NCBI GenBank assembly: GCA_028023455.1
Contig: JAQFVV010006245.1
Coordinates: 4,893,276-4,957,275 of the forward strand
Origin: Epiperipatus broadwayi
Lineage: Eukaryota; Onychophora; Udeonychophora; Euonychophora; Peripatidae
DNA length: 64,000 bases
Direction of reading: 5' to 3'
A program made the translations under genes and the position numbers. Of the stretch, positions 46,811 to 58,660 are shown piece by piece. The notes under the pieces are model-generated. The model worked only from the letters and a program-made list of their open reading frames with translations. It was not told the origin of the DNA and searched no databases. Every line of letters begins with the position of its first letter. The first letter of the stretch is position 1.

Positions 46811-49289
46811 ATATACAATGATATATATGCTGGCTTCACCATTCCCTGTGGACTAACTAAGTCCAACCACAGTGAATGTATGTTTTTCTCATACTTAAAG
46901 AATGACCTGCATTAACAGTTATATACTATTTTAAGAGTGGGAAAAGTTAATGAAATAAAATATAAAAAAATATGAGAATTTTTTTTACATTTTTCTTTAA
47001 TTTTAAATTATGATGGCAGAAAGAGAGAAAATAAATTTCTGTAATTAAACATAACCCATTAAAAGAATGCAATTATTTTATGAAAGATTTTAATTAAGAG
47101 AAAATAGATAACGAGAAAATTTAAAACAATAGGCTACTAATAAGTAGTTTTGTAGTTTAATTAAAAACACAATTGGGGAAAAGTAGTATAAATAAAGAAC
47201 TTTTCTTTTGTTTCTTCAATCTGAAAAAAATTACTGAAGCTCTTGTTAAGGACTCATATTAAGGATTTCTAGAATCGGCTGAAAATTATTCTTTTTTAAA
47301 AAAAAAATTCATTTTGTTTGAATTCCTGCTTGCTGCCTTTTCATTGTGGCTTTAAGTTATTTGCTCTACATGGATTCAAATCCAGAACTTTGTTACTCTA
47401 CAGAAATGCTGGGGTAATTTACTTTGCCTTCACTTCCCCGTCTCTGGGACTGGAATCGTAAAGATGTGAGCCAGCTGAAGAACCAAGAAAAATGTTTGAC
47501 AAATATCACCCTACCCTGTAGTAATTTAATTCTTTCTATGCAACATTAATGGAACCCATCTTGACACACACCCTCTAGTTGCCGGTAACAATCCACTTAT
47601 TTGAAATGTGTTTGTCTGTTCTAAAGTAACTCTTTTTTTTATTTAAACATTTTGTAAATTGTTTTTTTTTTTAAAAAATATTGTAATTGGTATAGGGCTT
47701 AATACGTATAAAGGCGATGAATCTTCTTAAGCTGGTTGAAAATGCCTCACTAAATTTGGTCACCATTATACACTTATAATTAAGCATTTCATTTTATGTA
47801 TATGTTTTAAAGACAAAAAAAGAAACAAAATGCAGAAAGAGCAAATTTTCCACCCTCCCCTTTGATTAATAATGCAGTGTTACTTAAAGTTCTAGTTAGT
47901 TGTTATAGGACTTGAGATTTAATGATTAAAGATTTGATTTAGTTTTCTTTTGTTAAAAAAAAAAAGAGAGGCCCTTACTTATATTTCTTTTGCCATATAT
48001 ATTTCTCCTTAATTCAATTCAAAAAAGGTTATAAACGTGTATTTTTTAAGAATGTAAAATAACAAAACTTTCGTTTTTCATTTAGCTGTAAAAGAGAGAG
48101 TACAGTCACCCGTATTTCTCGATATTAAAGTTATAGCAAAAAGGATTTGTACTAATTCGTTGGTGGGCTGGCTGAACATTAACTAATTTTTCTAAGATGT
48201 CCGCCCCTTTGCATGAGTGTTTTAATTGTATTGCAAAATAAAATAACAATTTAAGGGATTTTTTTTGGTTGGACTTTCATAGTATTCTGTATATGTTTAC
48301 CTAAGGTTTTTCTTTTAAAATTAAAGGTCACTGGACCGTATATATATATATTGTATTGCATACTGGGTGATATGTGGGCAAGTCTCTGCACATTTCGGTG
48401 CTTTCCTCACCAAATTTACATAAGCTAGCATGCCCACCTCGGAATCGCAATGAAGATGAATAAAAATTGGATCTCCTCTCTTTCATATATGTAGAGCTGG
48501 ACATAAGCAACAAAACTCCATGCCTGAATTCGAATCACGCAGTTAGCGAACAAATTCCATTTCTCTAACTCAGTTTAGAAGTGGAGAGCTATCCAGTCTC
48601 ATGTTAGCTTCTTTGTGGCCAGTTGCTTCTCAGGACTCATAACTTCCCACAATATTCTGTCATCTTAGTCTGCAATATTTTAACTTTCTCTGCAGAATAT
48701 TATTGAAGGGTCTAAATCAAGACTGAAAATATCGAAGGGAGGGGGGGTCACTTGAATTTTGTTGGTAGCATAGGATGGTACTTTCAATACTTTCCTAAAA
48801 ATATGTTAGTTAGTTTGGCTGGCTATCTGAATCATGTATTCCCACCATAGTGTTGATTATGTCTGTCTCCCTCTTTCAATCATGTAACCTGTCCAATGGC
48901 TAGAAATGTTCCCAACTTATAATGTGAAGTCATTTTTAAAGGGTCTTTCTTTCATATCTGGATATAGTTGCAGGGAATTAGCCTGCAGCTCGATTAATCA
49001 ATTCGTTGTACTCTGCAAGTGTAAAATAATAGTTTTTCATCTTTCATTCACTATTATTAAAACTTTGTAGTATTGTTTTCTTTAGTAAACCTGATCAATA
49101 TATACATGTTCAAATTCCTCCTTAGAGTCTTGTCTCTCCTTGACCACCGGGCATACATTAAGAATAAATTCTAGTGAGGTTTGGGGAGTAAGTCGATTAG
49201 TAGCAATCTAGAGGAGTAGGTGAGGTTCGAACCCCCTTTACCTGCATCTCTAGGTTAGATTAAAGCAGTTCTACTTTTCTTACCGTTAC
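46811..49289. other. About 2.5 kb insertion inside the gag remnant, type unknown
   Basis: The gag similarity stops at about 46810 and resumes at 49290, so this block was inserted or recombined in. A short hairpin (GTGAAGC ... GCTTCAC, 46796-46837) lies at its start. At 49219-49236 GAGGTTCGAACCCCC resembles a Pol III B box but no tRNA fold was found. No protein motif was recognised. Confidence 0.4.
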
Positions 49290-50000
49290 AATAGAGAAAA
49301 TGCTATTGGACCAGTTATTATGGGGCATGAGAGATGTGAAGCTTAGGCAGATGCTTCTAACTGAATCTACCCTAATGTATAGTGTTACTATTGAACATGC
49401 GATATTACATGAATCAGTCCTAGACTAAGAGCAAGCATTTAAAAATATATAGATATGCACCTCAAGTTCACTGATAAATGCAGCAACAGTACAAGTGACA
49501 CAAGAATTTGGCAGACCCCTAGTATCTGTTATTGCTGCAGAAAGGCCACATAAAAAAAAATGTGCAAATTCCAAAATGTGTTTTAACAGTGGCTTAGGTC
49601 ATTTGTCAAAGCTATGCAGTAGTAAACTGCAAATGTCAAAAGGAAATTTATTGTCAAATAGTAAATTGAGGGGAAGAGTGGCAAAGAAGACCACAAATGT
49701 GATGCTTATTGACAATATGTCAAAAATGCTAGAAGTAAAAGTCTGGTCAAATAATAAAAATGGAAATTGATAGCAGGGCAGAAGTATCATTAATATCACT
49801 TTGAGAGTGGATAACTATTTGCAAAAGAGCCAATATTAACATACAAATAAAGAAAACAAAGTGAGTGGCAACAGATGTTAATGCAAATAGATTTAATGTC
49901 AAAGGAGTATTAATGTCTGTAAGAGTGAAAAGCCATAGAAAAAATTTACCACTACATGTGGTTATGACAAGTATTAGTCCGATAGTAGGACACTGTTGAT
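49290..50000 (+). pseudogene. Gypsy gag end, zinc knuckle and protease remnant
   Basis: LLLDQLLWGMRDVKLRQMLL (49300-49360) aligns with LLEQLLWGMSDDRLRQQLL of the younger element. The ORF 49495-49770 holds CFNSGLGHLSKLC, a CCHC knuckle in which the second Cys is Ser. A protease active-site remnant, EIDSRAEVSLIS, follows at about 49760-49800 with DSGA changed to DSRA. Stops are frequent after it. Confidence 0.7.
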
Positions 50001-50224
50001 TTCAACCTCTTGGAATGAGCATTGGATATGTTAAAACTGCTAAAGTGAAGATTTAATATCCGGAAAAAAATTTCCACCACTATATATAATAAAAGAGACT
50101 GAACAGCAAGCTTATAGTGGAATGGACAAAAAATGATATGTTGCAATTTGTTAAAAACAGCATAAAATGTGGAGGGTTCAAGAAATGACTGAGCTATTTG
50201 CTCAGGAAAGTTTATCAATGACAG

Positions 50225-50690
50225 ATTGGGTATTGAATCCATCCAAGAGGAGGAAATAGGTATTATAGTTATTACATCAAAGCCATTCTGGGATTGTACT
50301 TATGAAGAAACTAGCACATTTTTTACATTTGGTGGGTAAACAGGAATATAGAAAAAAACCCATGTCAAGCCTGCCAACAGAAAGTGGGATTACAGTTTAA
50401 AGAATATCAGCACATCATACTAAGTTTTGCTATGAAGAAAACTTTAGCAGAGTTATTAATGAAATGCTGCATAAAGATGCACGTTTGTTATAATTCCAGA
50501 AAAGGTTAAAAAAGAAAGAAGTAATTTGTGAAAACATTAAATTTAACTTAGGACAGACCATCTGCATTAAGGATATTCTAAAGAAAAAATGGATACCTGG
50601 TGAAATAAGCAGAATACTTTTACCCAAGTATGGGAAATGAAATCAAGATAGAGTTGTAAGACATCACATAAAAGAACATCTAATTTAATC
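50225..50690 (+). pseudogene. Gypsy integrase remnant (zinc domain and C-terminal part)
   Basis: HSGIVLMKKLAHFLHLVG (50283-50340) matches the HPGIVRAKALARSYIWW zinc domain. QTICIKDILKKKWIPGEISR (50555-50615) and VVRHHIKEHL (50650-50680) match the tail of the younger element's Pol. The DDE core is missing or unrecognisable between them. Confidence 0.65.
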
Positions 50691-50994
50691 AATTGGGGAT
50701 ATGAATAATAATGTAGATTTGGTTAGTATTCAAATAAATTCTTAAAAAAAAGATAAAGACATTAAAATGAATGGGTCTACCAAGAGGTACCTATAGAATT
50801 AAATGGTGAAACTCAACCATAACAAGAAGATAGAATAAAGCAAGAAAGAAAAAAAAGTCTATTGAAATTCCCAAAGGGAGATGTATACCATAAAAACTAC
50901 AGGATTATTTCCTTTGAAGAGAGATTTGATCCTAGAGTGAAGAGGATGTATTGCTATGTACTGATTGGTTTATGTATTTATTAATAATGATGTA

Positions 50995-51445
50995 CATGTG
51001 TGTACAAAGCTATTCTAATTTGCATAGTAATAATTGTCTAACAATATACAATTTAGCAGAGTTGTTAAACAACTGCAGAACTTCTAATAAGAGGAGGGAA
51101 AAAAACAGTAGTGATACTAGTAAAGTGAAAACAATTTAATGTGTGCAATGCAATTGTAGACCAGACAGTGCAGAAGAGATGCAGTCAAATCTAATTGGAC
51201 TGACTAAAAGATACGAGTGAGCAGTAAATTATTTACTAATGAAAACTAATATAGAAAGTTGTGGAATTAAAATAACTTTGAATAAAGTGAGTAGATATTA
51301 AAAGAAGGACTTTTTAATAAAGTGTGAAAATAGAATCTAACTGTTCAGAGACTAATCATATTTTATTGTGGAATTCAACCAGCCAATCACAAGCTGACCC
51401 TAACTTATGCATTATTCTGAGTAAATAAATTCATTCATTGTAATG
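50995..51445 (+). repeat. 3' LTR of the old Gypsy element (truncated)
   Basis: Collinear with 45846-46290, and closer to the inverted copy that follows. It breaks at CTGAGTAAATAAA, where sequence changes to the inverted copy's end. Confidence 0.65.
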
Positions 51446-52035
51446 GGCCAGACTATAATCTAAACAGCTGAACATATACTTTAAATTAAGCACACCAAAA
51501 GTTTTAATAACTTAACAAGTTTTATTTACTCAGAATAATAATAAATTAGTAGGTTCAACTAATGACTGGCTGGACTCCACAACAAAATATTATTAATGAA
51601 TAATTCATATATAATTAAGACTATTATCTCTACACTTTATTAAAAATCCTTTTAATATCTACTTGCTTTATTCAAAGTTTATCATTTTAATTCCATAACT
51701 TTCTATGTTCATTTTCACTAGCGATTTTAGTAAGTACTTTACTGTTCATTCACATCTTTTATACTATATCTCTTTTCTTCTGCACTATCTGGTTTCAATT
51801 GCATTAAACAGTTTTCACTCTGCTCTGCTAATATTACTAGTCTACTTTTTTTTTCCTTTAAAAATTCTGCAGGCATTTTAACATCTCTGCTAATTCACAT
51901 ATTGTTAGATAATTATTGCTATGCAAATTAGAATGTGTAGGTTACTTGCAGTTTACTTAATTCTACTTTTCTGCATATAATTATTTCTAGGGTGACACAA
52001 CACTAACTGAACTGACCGGCTTTGCACACACACAC
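51446..52035 (-). repeat. Inverted extra LTR of the same Gypsy family
   Basis: Reverse complement starts TGTGTGTGCAAAGCCGGTCAG and ends GTCTGGCCCATTACA, giving TG...CA ends that define the family LTR at about 585 bp. It lies tail to tail with the preceding LTR, forming a long imperfect palindrome. A CA microsatellite (52027-52040) adjoins it. Confidence 0.7.
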
Positions 52036-52589
52036 ACATATCTTTATTAATAAACACATACACTAGTCAGTATTTAGCAACATTCAATTATTAAATTATA
52101 GAAAGGATTAAAAGAAAACGTTGAAAACAAAATAAACAATAAAGATCTAGAATATTATCAACTTTTGAAAAATTTAAAATGCAACGGCAGTGATTAGATT
52201 AGATGCTGTATGATAGCGTGATTCTATGCTTCCAAAATTGTTTTATAGCTAGTTTACAGAAAATATTTTGTAAATTAAAATGAGAAAACAATCAAAATAA
52301 TGGACATTAAGTAATTTAGCATATGAAAATAAGGAAGAAGATTAAAGATAAGATTAAAATTAAATTGAATGATTTTTCAAGTAATGGAAAAATAAAAATT
52401 GATAATGATGAATTAGAAATTGACAACTACAATATTTTGGTCAGAATATCAAAACAGATGGAAACAATGCAAAAAATTAATCATAGAATTAAATTTGGAA
52501 TGATTTTGATAGGATTAATTTTTTTTAAAAGAAAATATGCCATGTGATTAAAAAAAGAGTTTAATTGATGATAAATAGATCTAACACTT

Positions 52590-52930
52590 GGAAGCTTAAT
52601 GAAAGGGCAAGAAAGATTTCTGACTGCACATTGAAGTATAGAAAGATGTCAGAGTATCAAAAGTGAAATACATGGGTGGTAGAACAAATAGGTAAGAATG
52701 ACATTGAAAAAATTAAGAGGCTAAAATGGAACTGAGATGAATGTGCTAAAAGAAGAAATACATGAACAATTGAAATTTTATACTTGATCCCCAAAAGTTT
52801 AAAATACTTAGAAAAAGATCACATGTAAGATGGATGGATGTAGAAATTACAGATTGAAGAAACTGACTTGAACTTGGAGAGATCATTCTTAGCTGAGAAA
52901 ATAGTTGAAAATAATGCAGATTTATAACAC
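52590..52930 (+). pseudogene. Decayed LINE C-terminal fragment
   Basis: Across frames the order LNERARKISDCTLKYRKMS, IKRLKWN, then RKRSHVRWMDVEITD near 52805-52850 matches the region after the LINE reverse transcriptase where K/R-L-W-GH...GRP..RW.D is conserved. Stops and shifts are frequent. The ORF at 52323-52547 just upstream is not recognised. Confidence 0.5.
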
Positions 52931-52951
52931 TATTAATAAAAGAGTTAAATC

Positions 52952-53245
52952 GTTTATAAATATAAAATATATTCTTTATTACAAAACATATATGTAAGAT
53001 CTGACCAATAAAAAAAAAAAGATTTCAATAACAGTTCAAAATTATTTTTGAAATATATACAAATAAATACATTATTTAAAATATGGCAAGATATTTATAA
53101 AACATTTAATATATAAAATATATTCTTTATTATAAAATTGATATGTAAGATCTAACCAGTAAAAGATTTCAATTATATAGTTCCAAAATTATTTTTGAAA
53201 TATATATATAAATAGATAAATACAGTATTTAAAATATGGCAAGAT
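52952..53245 (+). repeat. Two-unit tandem repeat, period about 155 bp
   Basis: Both units contain TATAAAATATATTCTTTATTA, ATATGTAAGATCT(G/A)ACCA, AAAGATTTCAAT, AAATTATTTTTGAAATATAT and ATTTAAAATATGGCAAGAT in the same order, with small indels. They lie just downstream of the last exon of the minus-strand gene, outside its coding part. Confidence 0.75.
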
Positions 53246-53612
53246 TCTTAGATTTTGTTCACTGCAAAAATATGTTTTTGATAACTGTTCTTAGAAACAA
53301 AAAAAAATGATGTTTATGAAAAGCAGTTTTTCAAGACTTCATATAAGTTGCCATAAAAAATAATAAGAAAAAAAAATCAATTTCTTTAATAAATAAAAAA
53401 ACTGGCATTTGATTTTGTTTTATATATATATTCAAGCTGTATATGTTTTTTACTCTTTCACTGAAAGTGACTTCAACACTTAAATGAAAAGAGAAATAAG
53501 AGTGTAATATATTACAAAAGTTTATAAGAAATATTTCCATTGACAATGTAATATGAATACTTCAATGCAGATAATATATAAATCATTCCTGCATTATAAT
53601 CCATAGATTTTT

Positions 53613-53815
53613 CTAAGCATCATCTAAAAGTGTGGCACCATTGATACCCCTTACAGTAACTTTGCTTGGTCTAACCAATAAGCCATAATTTGGTTTACAA
53701 GAAAAATATCTTTTTCCTTGTACTGAGCCATCATTTTTACCCTTAGCAGTGCGTAATTCAATTCCAAGCCAGATACCATCTCCAAATTCAGTGGAACCTA
53801 TAAAACGAACAACAC
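53613..53815 (-). CDS. CLIP4: CLIP4-like protein, last exon: CAP-Gly domain and C terminus
   Basis: Begins after a TTATTTCAG acceptor at 53816 with the last two bases of a split Gly codon, and ends at TAG (53615-53613). It encodes VVRFIGSTEFGDGIWLGIEL, then GKNDGSVQGKRYF, then NYGLLVRPSKVTVRGINGA. This is a complete CAP-Gly fold segment, with the GKNDG motif that binds the C-terminal EEY/F of tubulin and CLIPs. The domain ends the protein. The RPS(K/R)VT.RGING ending at the extreme C terminus is, to my knowledge, characteristic of CLIP4; KIF13B is the main alternative. It would act on microtubule ends. Confidence 0.8.
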
Positions 53816-56239
53816 CTGAAATAAAAACAAAATCATCAATGGCATTTAGTCATTATTATATGTTATTTATATTTTTTTAAAAATTCTAAAAATATTAGAT
53901 CAAAAATAATAGCCATTCATTTGTATATATATACAGTTATAAATTATAAAATATAAAAAGTTTTTCCAATGTAATATACAACTAATTAAAAATACTAATA
54001 TATTTATTATCAAATTTGGTATTGTTCTGAAGTAAAACCAATGTTTGCAAAAGTTAAATTACAAATAGATTATGTAAGCTGCCTTGCCAATTAAAGATAA
54101 AAAAATCATAAGAAGGAAAAAATATTTTCAAATGAACCATTAAGAAGAATTGAATATTTGGGTTCTGTAAAAAAGAAAAGAGTTAATAAAGACGTAAGAA
54201 CATATAACTGAATAGGCAAGAAAAAAAGTAAGCTTAAAATCATAAAGCAATATCTTAGTATTGGAAGGAAAGTTATTTCAGTAATAAGAAAAAATAGAAC
54301 TATTACTAAAAATAAAAATGACATGAAACATGGAAGAATTCTACCGGGAACTTATTATTAAAAAAAAAAGAATGACATAGAAAAGTCCATCAAACAAGTT
54401 ATATAATAATAAAGAACTGAAAAAAAATCCAAGCATTTTTAAAAAACGACTATTAAAAGTGTGTTTAAATGTTTCAGTTTGATCAATAAATTGCATAGTT
54501 TTTTTTATTTATAATGAAAGATATGATAATAAATAAATAAATAAAGATGATGAAATAAAATGTATTGATAGATCACAGAAATAAAAATTTATTGATTGTA
54601 TAAAAAAAAAAATCACATAACCTCGGCTTACACTGCTTTCCAGGGGCAAGGTTTATTTATCTTACTTCAGCTCTTCCATTTATTCTTGTATAATCAATAG
54701 ATCATAATGAAATCCTTTTCAGTGGTATATTAATTATATTCCAATAAAAGTTTCTAGTTTATGGATGTCAATGAGGAGTTTTGAATATAGACCTGGTATA
54801 TCTAAATTTTTTGCATCTAATGTATATATATATATATATTTTTTAATATCAAACTATGAGCCTGAAATTCAAAAACATTTTAATGTTCAGAATCCAATCC
54901 ATTACATAGATATGATACCAGTTCAGTTACTTTGGTAAACTCACATTTTCCAATTACTGTAAGCACTTCTATTTTTTTGACCATAATTAGTTAAAAACAA
55001 AAATTTACATGACTTTGATATATGCTATGCTGTCCACAAGCAAATTTGTTTTATACTATTCCCATTTTCCATGTATTGTTAATTTGGTTTGGATTCAAAA
55101 TATTAAAATGATTTTAAATTTCAGGCCGAGTTGCTTAAGAATACGAAAAAGATTAAAATGTGTTTTCTGGATGATTACTTTCATGACCAAGACCATAAGT
55201 CAGAAATCAGTCTGAAGATATGGATAAAATAACATGGGATAGGATTTAACATGCATTAGCATCCAGACCTTACAACAGATGGCAGAACTGGGATAGGATA
55301 AATAGAATTTATGATTTTGTTTGTTCAGGATACTCATCTTTTGCTTTATATCCACATCTAATGTGCTGTAAAGAAAACTTAGATTTTCTTGTGCATTAGC
55401 AAATATTTTGCCCCAAAGAAATAACGATAATTTAACACTATATTATTTTAATACTATCCATTATGAGGCAATCTGATATTTTGTTTTGTGTACATAATAG
55501 AAATAAAAAGTCATAACTATGAAAATGAACATTTATTTGAGTTTTAATATTAGATAATGATAATAAGACTTTTCTTTGCTAAAGATGTTTATGATAATCT
55601 TAATTTTTTTTTATTATAATTTGTGACATAAAGTGCTAGATGAAAATTCATAAGTTGATATGTAAGTCAGTAACATTCGATCAATACCATGATTTAAAAT
55701 ATATTTTGATTATATAAATATTAGACAAATTAGTATGATTCATTTCTATCTTTATAATTTCAAATCTTCATGTTGAACTGTTAATATAGTTTGTTTTTAG
55801 ATTAGTCTTAGCATTTGTTTACTGTTGTCTGCTTTACCAATTGATGTTTCTAAGGAATCTCTTATCCACAATATGCAGCCAATTTTAAGTACCCATTAGT
55901 AATGGTGTAGTTGTTTTATAATTAAGATCCTCACAGTGGACTCGTAACATGATGTCTCTTGATAAGACATTCTAGGCTACAAGTCTAGTAGCAGCATGTG
56001 ATGTTGAATAGTGATGTGCCTACTATTCATTACAGTTCCTAATTATATTTTTTTTCCTCATTCTTTTCTTAGAAAATTTCTTTGTTATTGTCATTTTGCT
56101 GTTCAATGTAGATTTATTAAATGTATATATAAAAAAAAGCATAAACATTAAAATAAATACATTTGATGTGATAAAATATAGTAAAATGAAAATATAATAA
56201 TTTCTAGAAAAAATATGGTGGAACCATGGTCTACATCTA
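53816..56239. other. Intron of the CLIP4-like gene, no recognised feature
   Basis: First part of a 6.2-kb intron (minus-strand gene). AT-rich with an (AT)n tract near 54823. No TE protein motif was recognised in this part. Confidence 0.4.
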
Positions 56240-56424
56240 ACTATATGACTCTAATTATACACTATCTAAAGAAAAATAAACAAACAAAAATCCCACTAAA
56301 ATTTTCAAATTTTATGATATTCCCCATTTTTCTTTCCCTAAGCATGATTAAAGAAAAAGTGTAAATTTTCCAATAAATTTTACAGTACACTAGTAGCCGT
56401 TTTTTCATCTTGGAGCACTATACA

Positions 56425-58085
56425 CTATATATACACTGATAAAATTTGTTCAATATATTGAGCCGATAATTTCGAGCGGCTCATGTTATATTCTTTATAT
56501 ATGTAAAAATCACGTACATACACATATATATTAGGCATATAATAATAAATAAATGCTGTGTATATAAAAAGTTTTTTTTTTGTTTTGCGGTATTATTTAT
56601 TAGTTTTTATATATATAGTGGGTTTTTGGCATTATTTATTGTTTTATTTTTAATGGGATTTTAAAAGAACAGAATAGAAAGAAAAAAAAGGACAAAATGG
56701 TAGATTAGTTATTTTTTTAATTGGATTGAGATTACATCGAAAGTGATATTAATTAAAGAAATTTTTGTTTTTTAAAACAATTTCGTAATTAAATTTTCTG
56801 ATCTGAAAAGGTGGGGGAAAGAGAAAAGAATTTAATTAATTCTATTGTCGTGGCTTCTAGTTAGCTGGTGTTAAAAAACTAAAAAAAAAAAAAATTAAAG
56901 AAATGCAATCACTGGCTGGGAACGTGATCAGATAAAAGGACAATGGAAAAAGGACTATAAATAAGAGACAAACCTATTGTTTAATTAATTATTAATTTGT
57001 TATAACAGAAGAGAACTTTTGAAAAATAAAAATGTTAGAAGGCTAAACAACTAAAATCCGTCCCCAGCCGGGACATTAGCTGATTTCTGGATTTCATCAC
57101 CGATAAACCACCGAAGAGAAAGCGAAGTTAAGCCGGAGGACAAAATGTGTTACTGTGAATCAACTCCCAAAGGATCCCAAGGAACGCGTATGGACACTGA
57201 TCGATCAGGGTAATATAAATTTTTTTTTTTTTGAACTATTGATTGCTGATCCATAAAAACATATCTGATTAGGATTGTATCGAATCAGCCACGAACTATA
57301 CGCCGCGACAATAGAAGGGGTTTTGTCATATATATATTTATAATGCGTATAATAACATTGTTCAATTTGTTTATATGTTTTGTTAATTTTTTTTTTGTTT
57401 TGAGGGTTTTTCAAATAACTTTTGACGAAATTCAAGACTATAGAGGAGATTAAAAATAGAAATGATTTAAGAAGGCAAACGAAAAGTTTAAGGGTGGAGT
57501 AAATATTGAAAGAGAGGGTAGGGGTTTAGTACAATAATTATCTCCTAATAGTAAGTCGCTTAGTCCCTGCACTGATCAAGATTCAGATCGGTCTGGGGCG
57601 CTTATATATATATAAGTAAGAGCGCATGTTCCTTCGAGAACGAAAAATATATATTACTCTTCACCTTTGTAAGTTTTTTTTATTTATATATAAAAAAAGA
57701 GAGAGTGAGAAAAAGAACGATAATGTTAGGCATGTTGAGGGATTGCTAAGGATGTATTTCTATCTGGGGTCTTGAATAAAAGTGAAGTAAAACTCATAAT
57801 AAAGCTGAGTATTATTTGAAACATATGTAAGTGTTCGTGTTCATTCTTTTAGCGTTTGTATGTGATAATAAAACATGACCGTAGCGTATACACGCATATA
57901 AAAAAAAATGGGATTGCAAAGGGAGGTTAGCTAGATCTATCATACGTATAAAAATTAACAGCCACGATATAAGATTCTTCTAATTTCGTGGCTCCAGGTT
58001 ATTTATTGGTGGCGCCCTCGTATGATACAATTCTAGCTGTAATTAAAATCTTTGATTCTTGGCCTACAAACTTTTAGATACGAAA
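56425..58085 (+). mobile_element. Probable LTR relic (solo 5' LTR plus primer site)
   Basis: Interrupts R2 and differs in composition, with GC-richer islands at 57040-57200 and 57560-57610. It has, in plus-strand order, a TATA-like CTTATATATATATAAG (57601-57616), AATAAA signals near 57773 and 57798, and TGGCGCCCTCGTATGATAC at 58010-58028. The TGGCGCCC start is that of common lysine-type retroelement primer sites. No second LTR or coding region was found. The exact ends are unknown. Confidence 0.4.
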
Positions 58086-58589
58086 AGTAGTGGCACAATA
58101 TGTTGAAAGCATATACATTTTATTTTTCTTTTATTATCTTTTACAAATTTGATGTGCAATATTTTGCATAATAAAATATCTTCTGAAGGTAATGTTGAAA
58201 GTTTTACAAAATTTTAAAACATGCTATGTCAAAATAATTAGAGATCTCAATTTATTGATAACAAGACCACTATTATGTTTCTACAGGAGAAAAAAATTAT
58301 TGAAAACAAAATATCATCCAGAGCATATTAAATAGCAATGAAAGTCAGATATTTCAGTATTTACTTTATTTTAAAATATGTAATTAGTGGGTTTTTTTCC
58401 CTCATATTCTTATTGCTTCAATGAAAGGATGAGTGAACACATATTCAGAAAAATCAAATAATTTAATATATCCAGCACACAGTTCTTCTTTTCAAAATAG
58501 TTCATATATATCTAATATAGAAATAAAACAAACTAACTCCTTCTTTTTAAAACTTGATTTTTTATGACTATAATCATGAAAAAGAAATC

Positions 58590-58627
58590 CGACGTTTCGA
58601 CTATTTTTTATAGTCTTTTTCAAGGCA
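58590..58627 (-). ncRNA. Hammerhead-ribozyme-like motif, left arm
   Basis: Reverse complement of the right-arm motif: CCTTGAAAAA, GACTAT hairpin with ATAGTC, then GAAACGTCGG. The hairpin corresponds to stem II and GAAAC to the conserved 3' core. The usual CUGAUGA core is degenerate (CTTGAAA). Confidence 0.5.
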
Positions 58628-58660
58628 CACTAAAATAAAATATATATACAATAAATATCA

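Larger units (their letters stand above)
45846..51445 (+). mobile_element. Old, heavily decayed Ty3/Gypsy element
   Basis: LTR-like repeats at about 45846-46334 and 50995-51445 bracket plus-strand remains of gag (46450-46810 and 49290-49440), nucleocapsid and protease (49540-50000) and integrase (50225-50690). Gag is split by about 2.5 kb of unrelated DNA, and the whole reverse transcriptase/RNase H part is missing between protease and integrase. Residual protein similarity to the element at 19913-25490 is clear in gag and the integrase tail, so they belong to one clade. Confidence 0.75.

Noticed and set aside
49215-49240. B-box-like GGTTCGAACCCCC suggesting a tRNA
   Set aside because: No A box, anticodon arm or acceptor pairing at correct distances.
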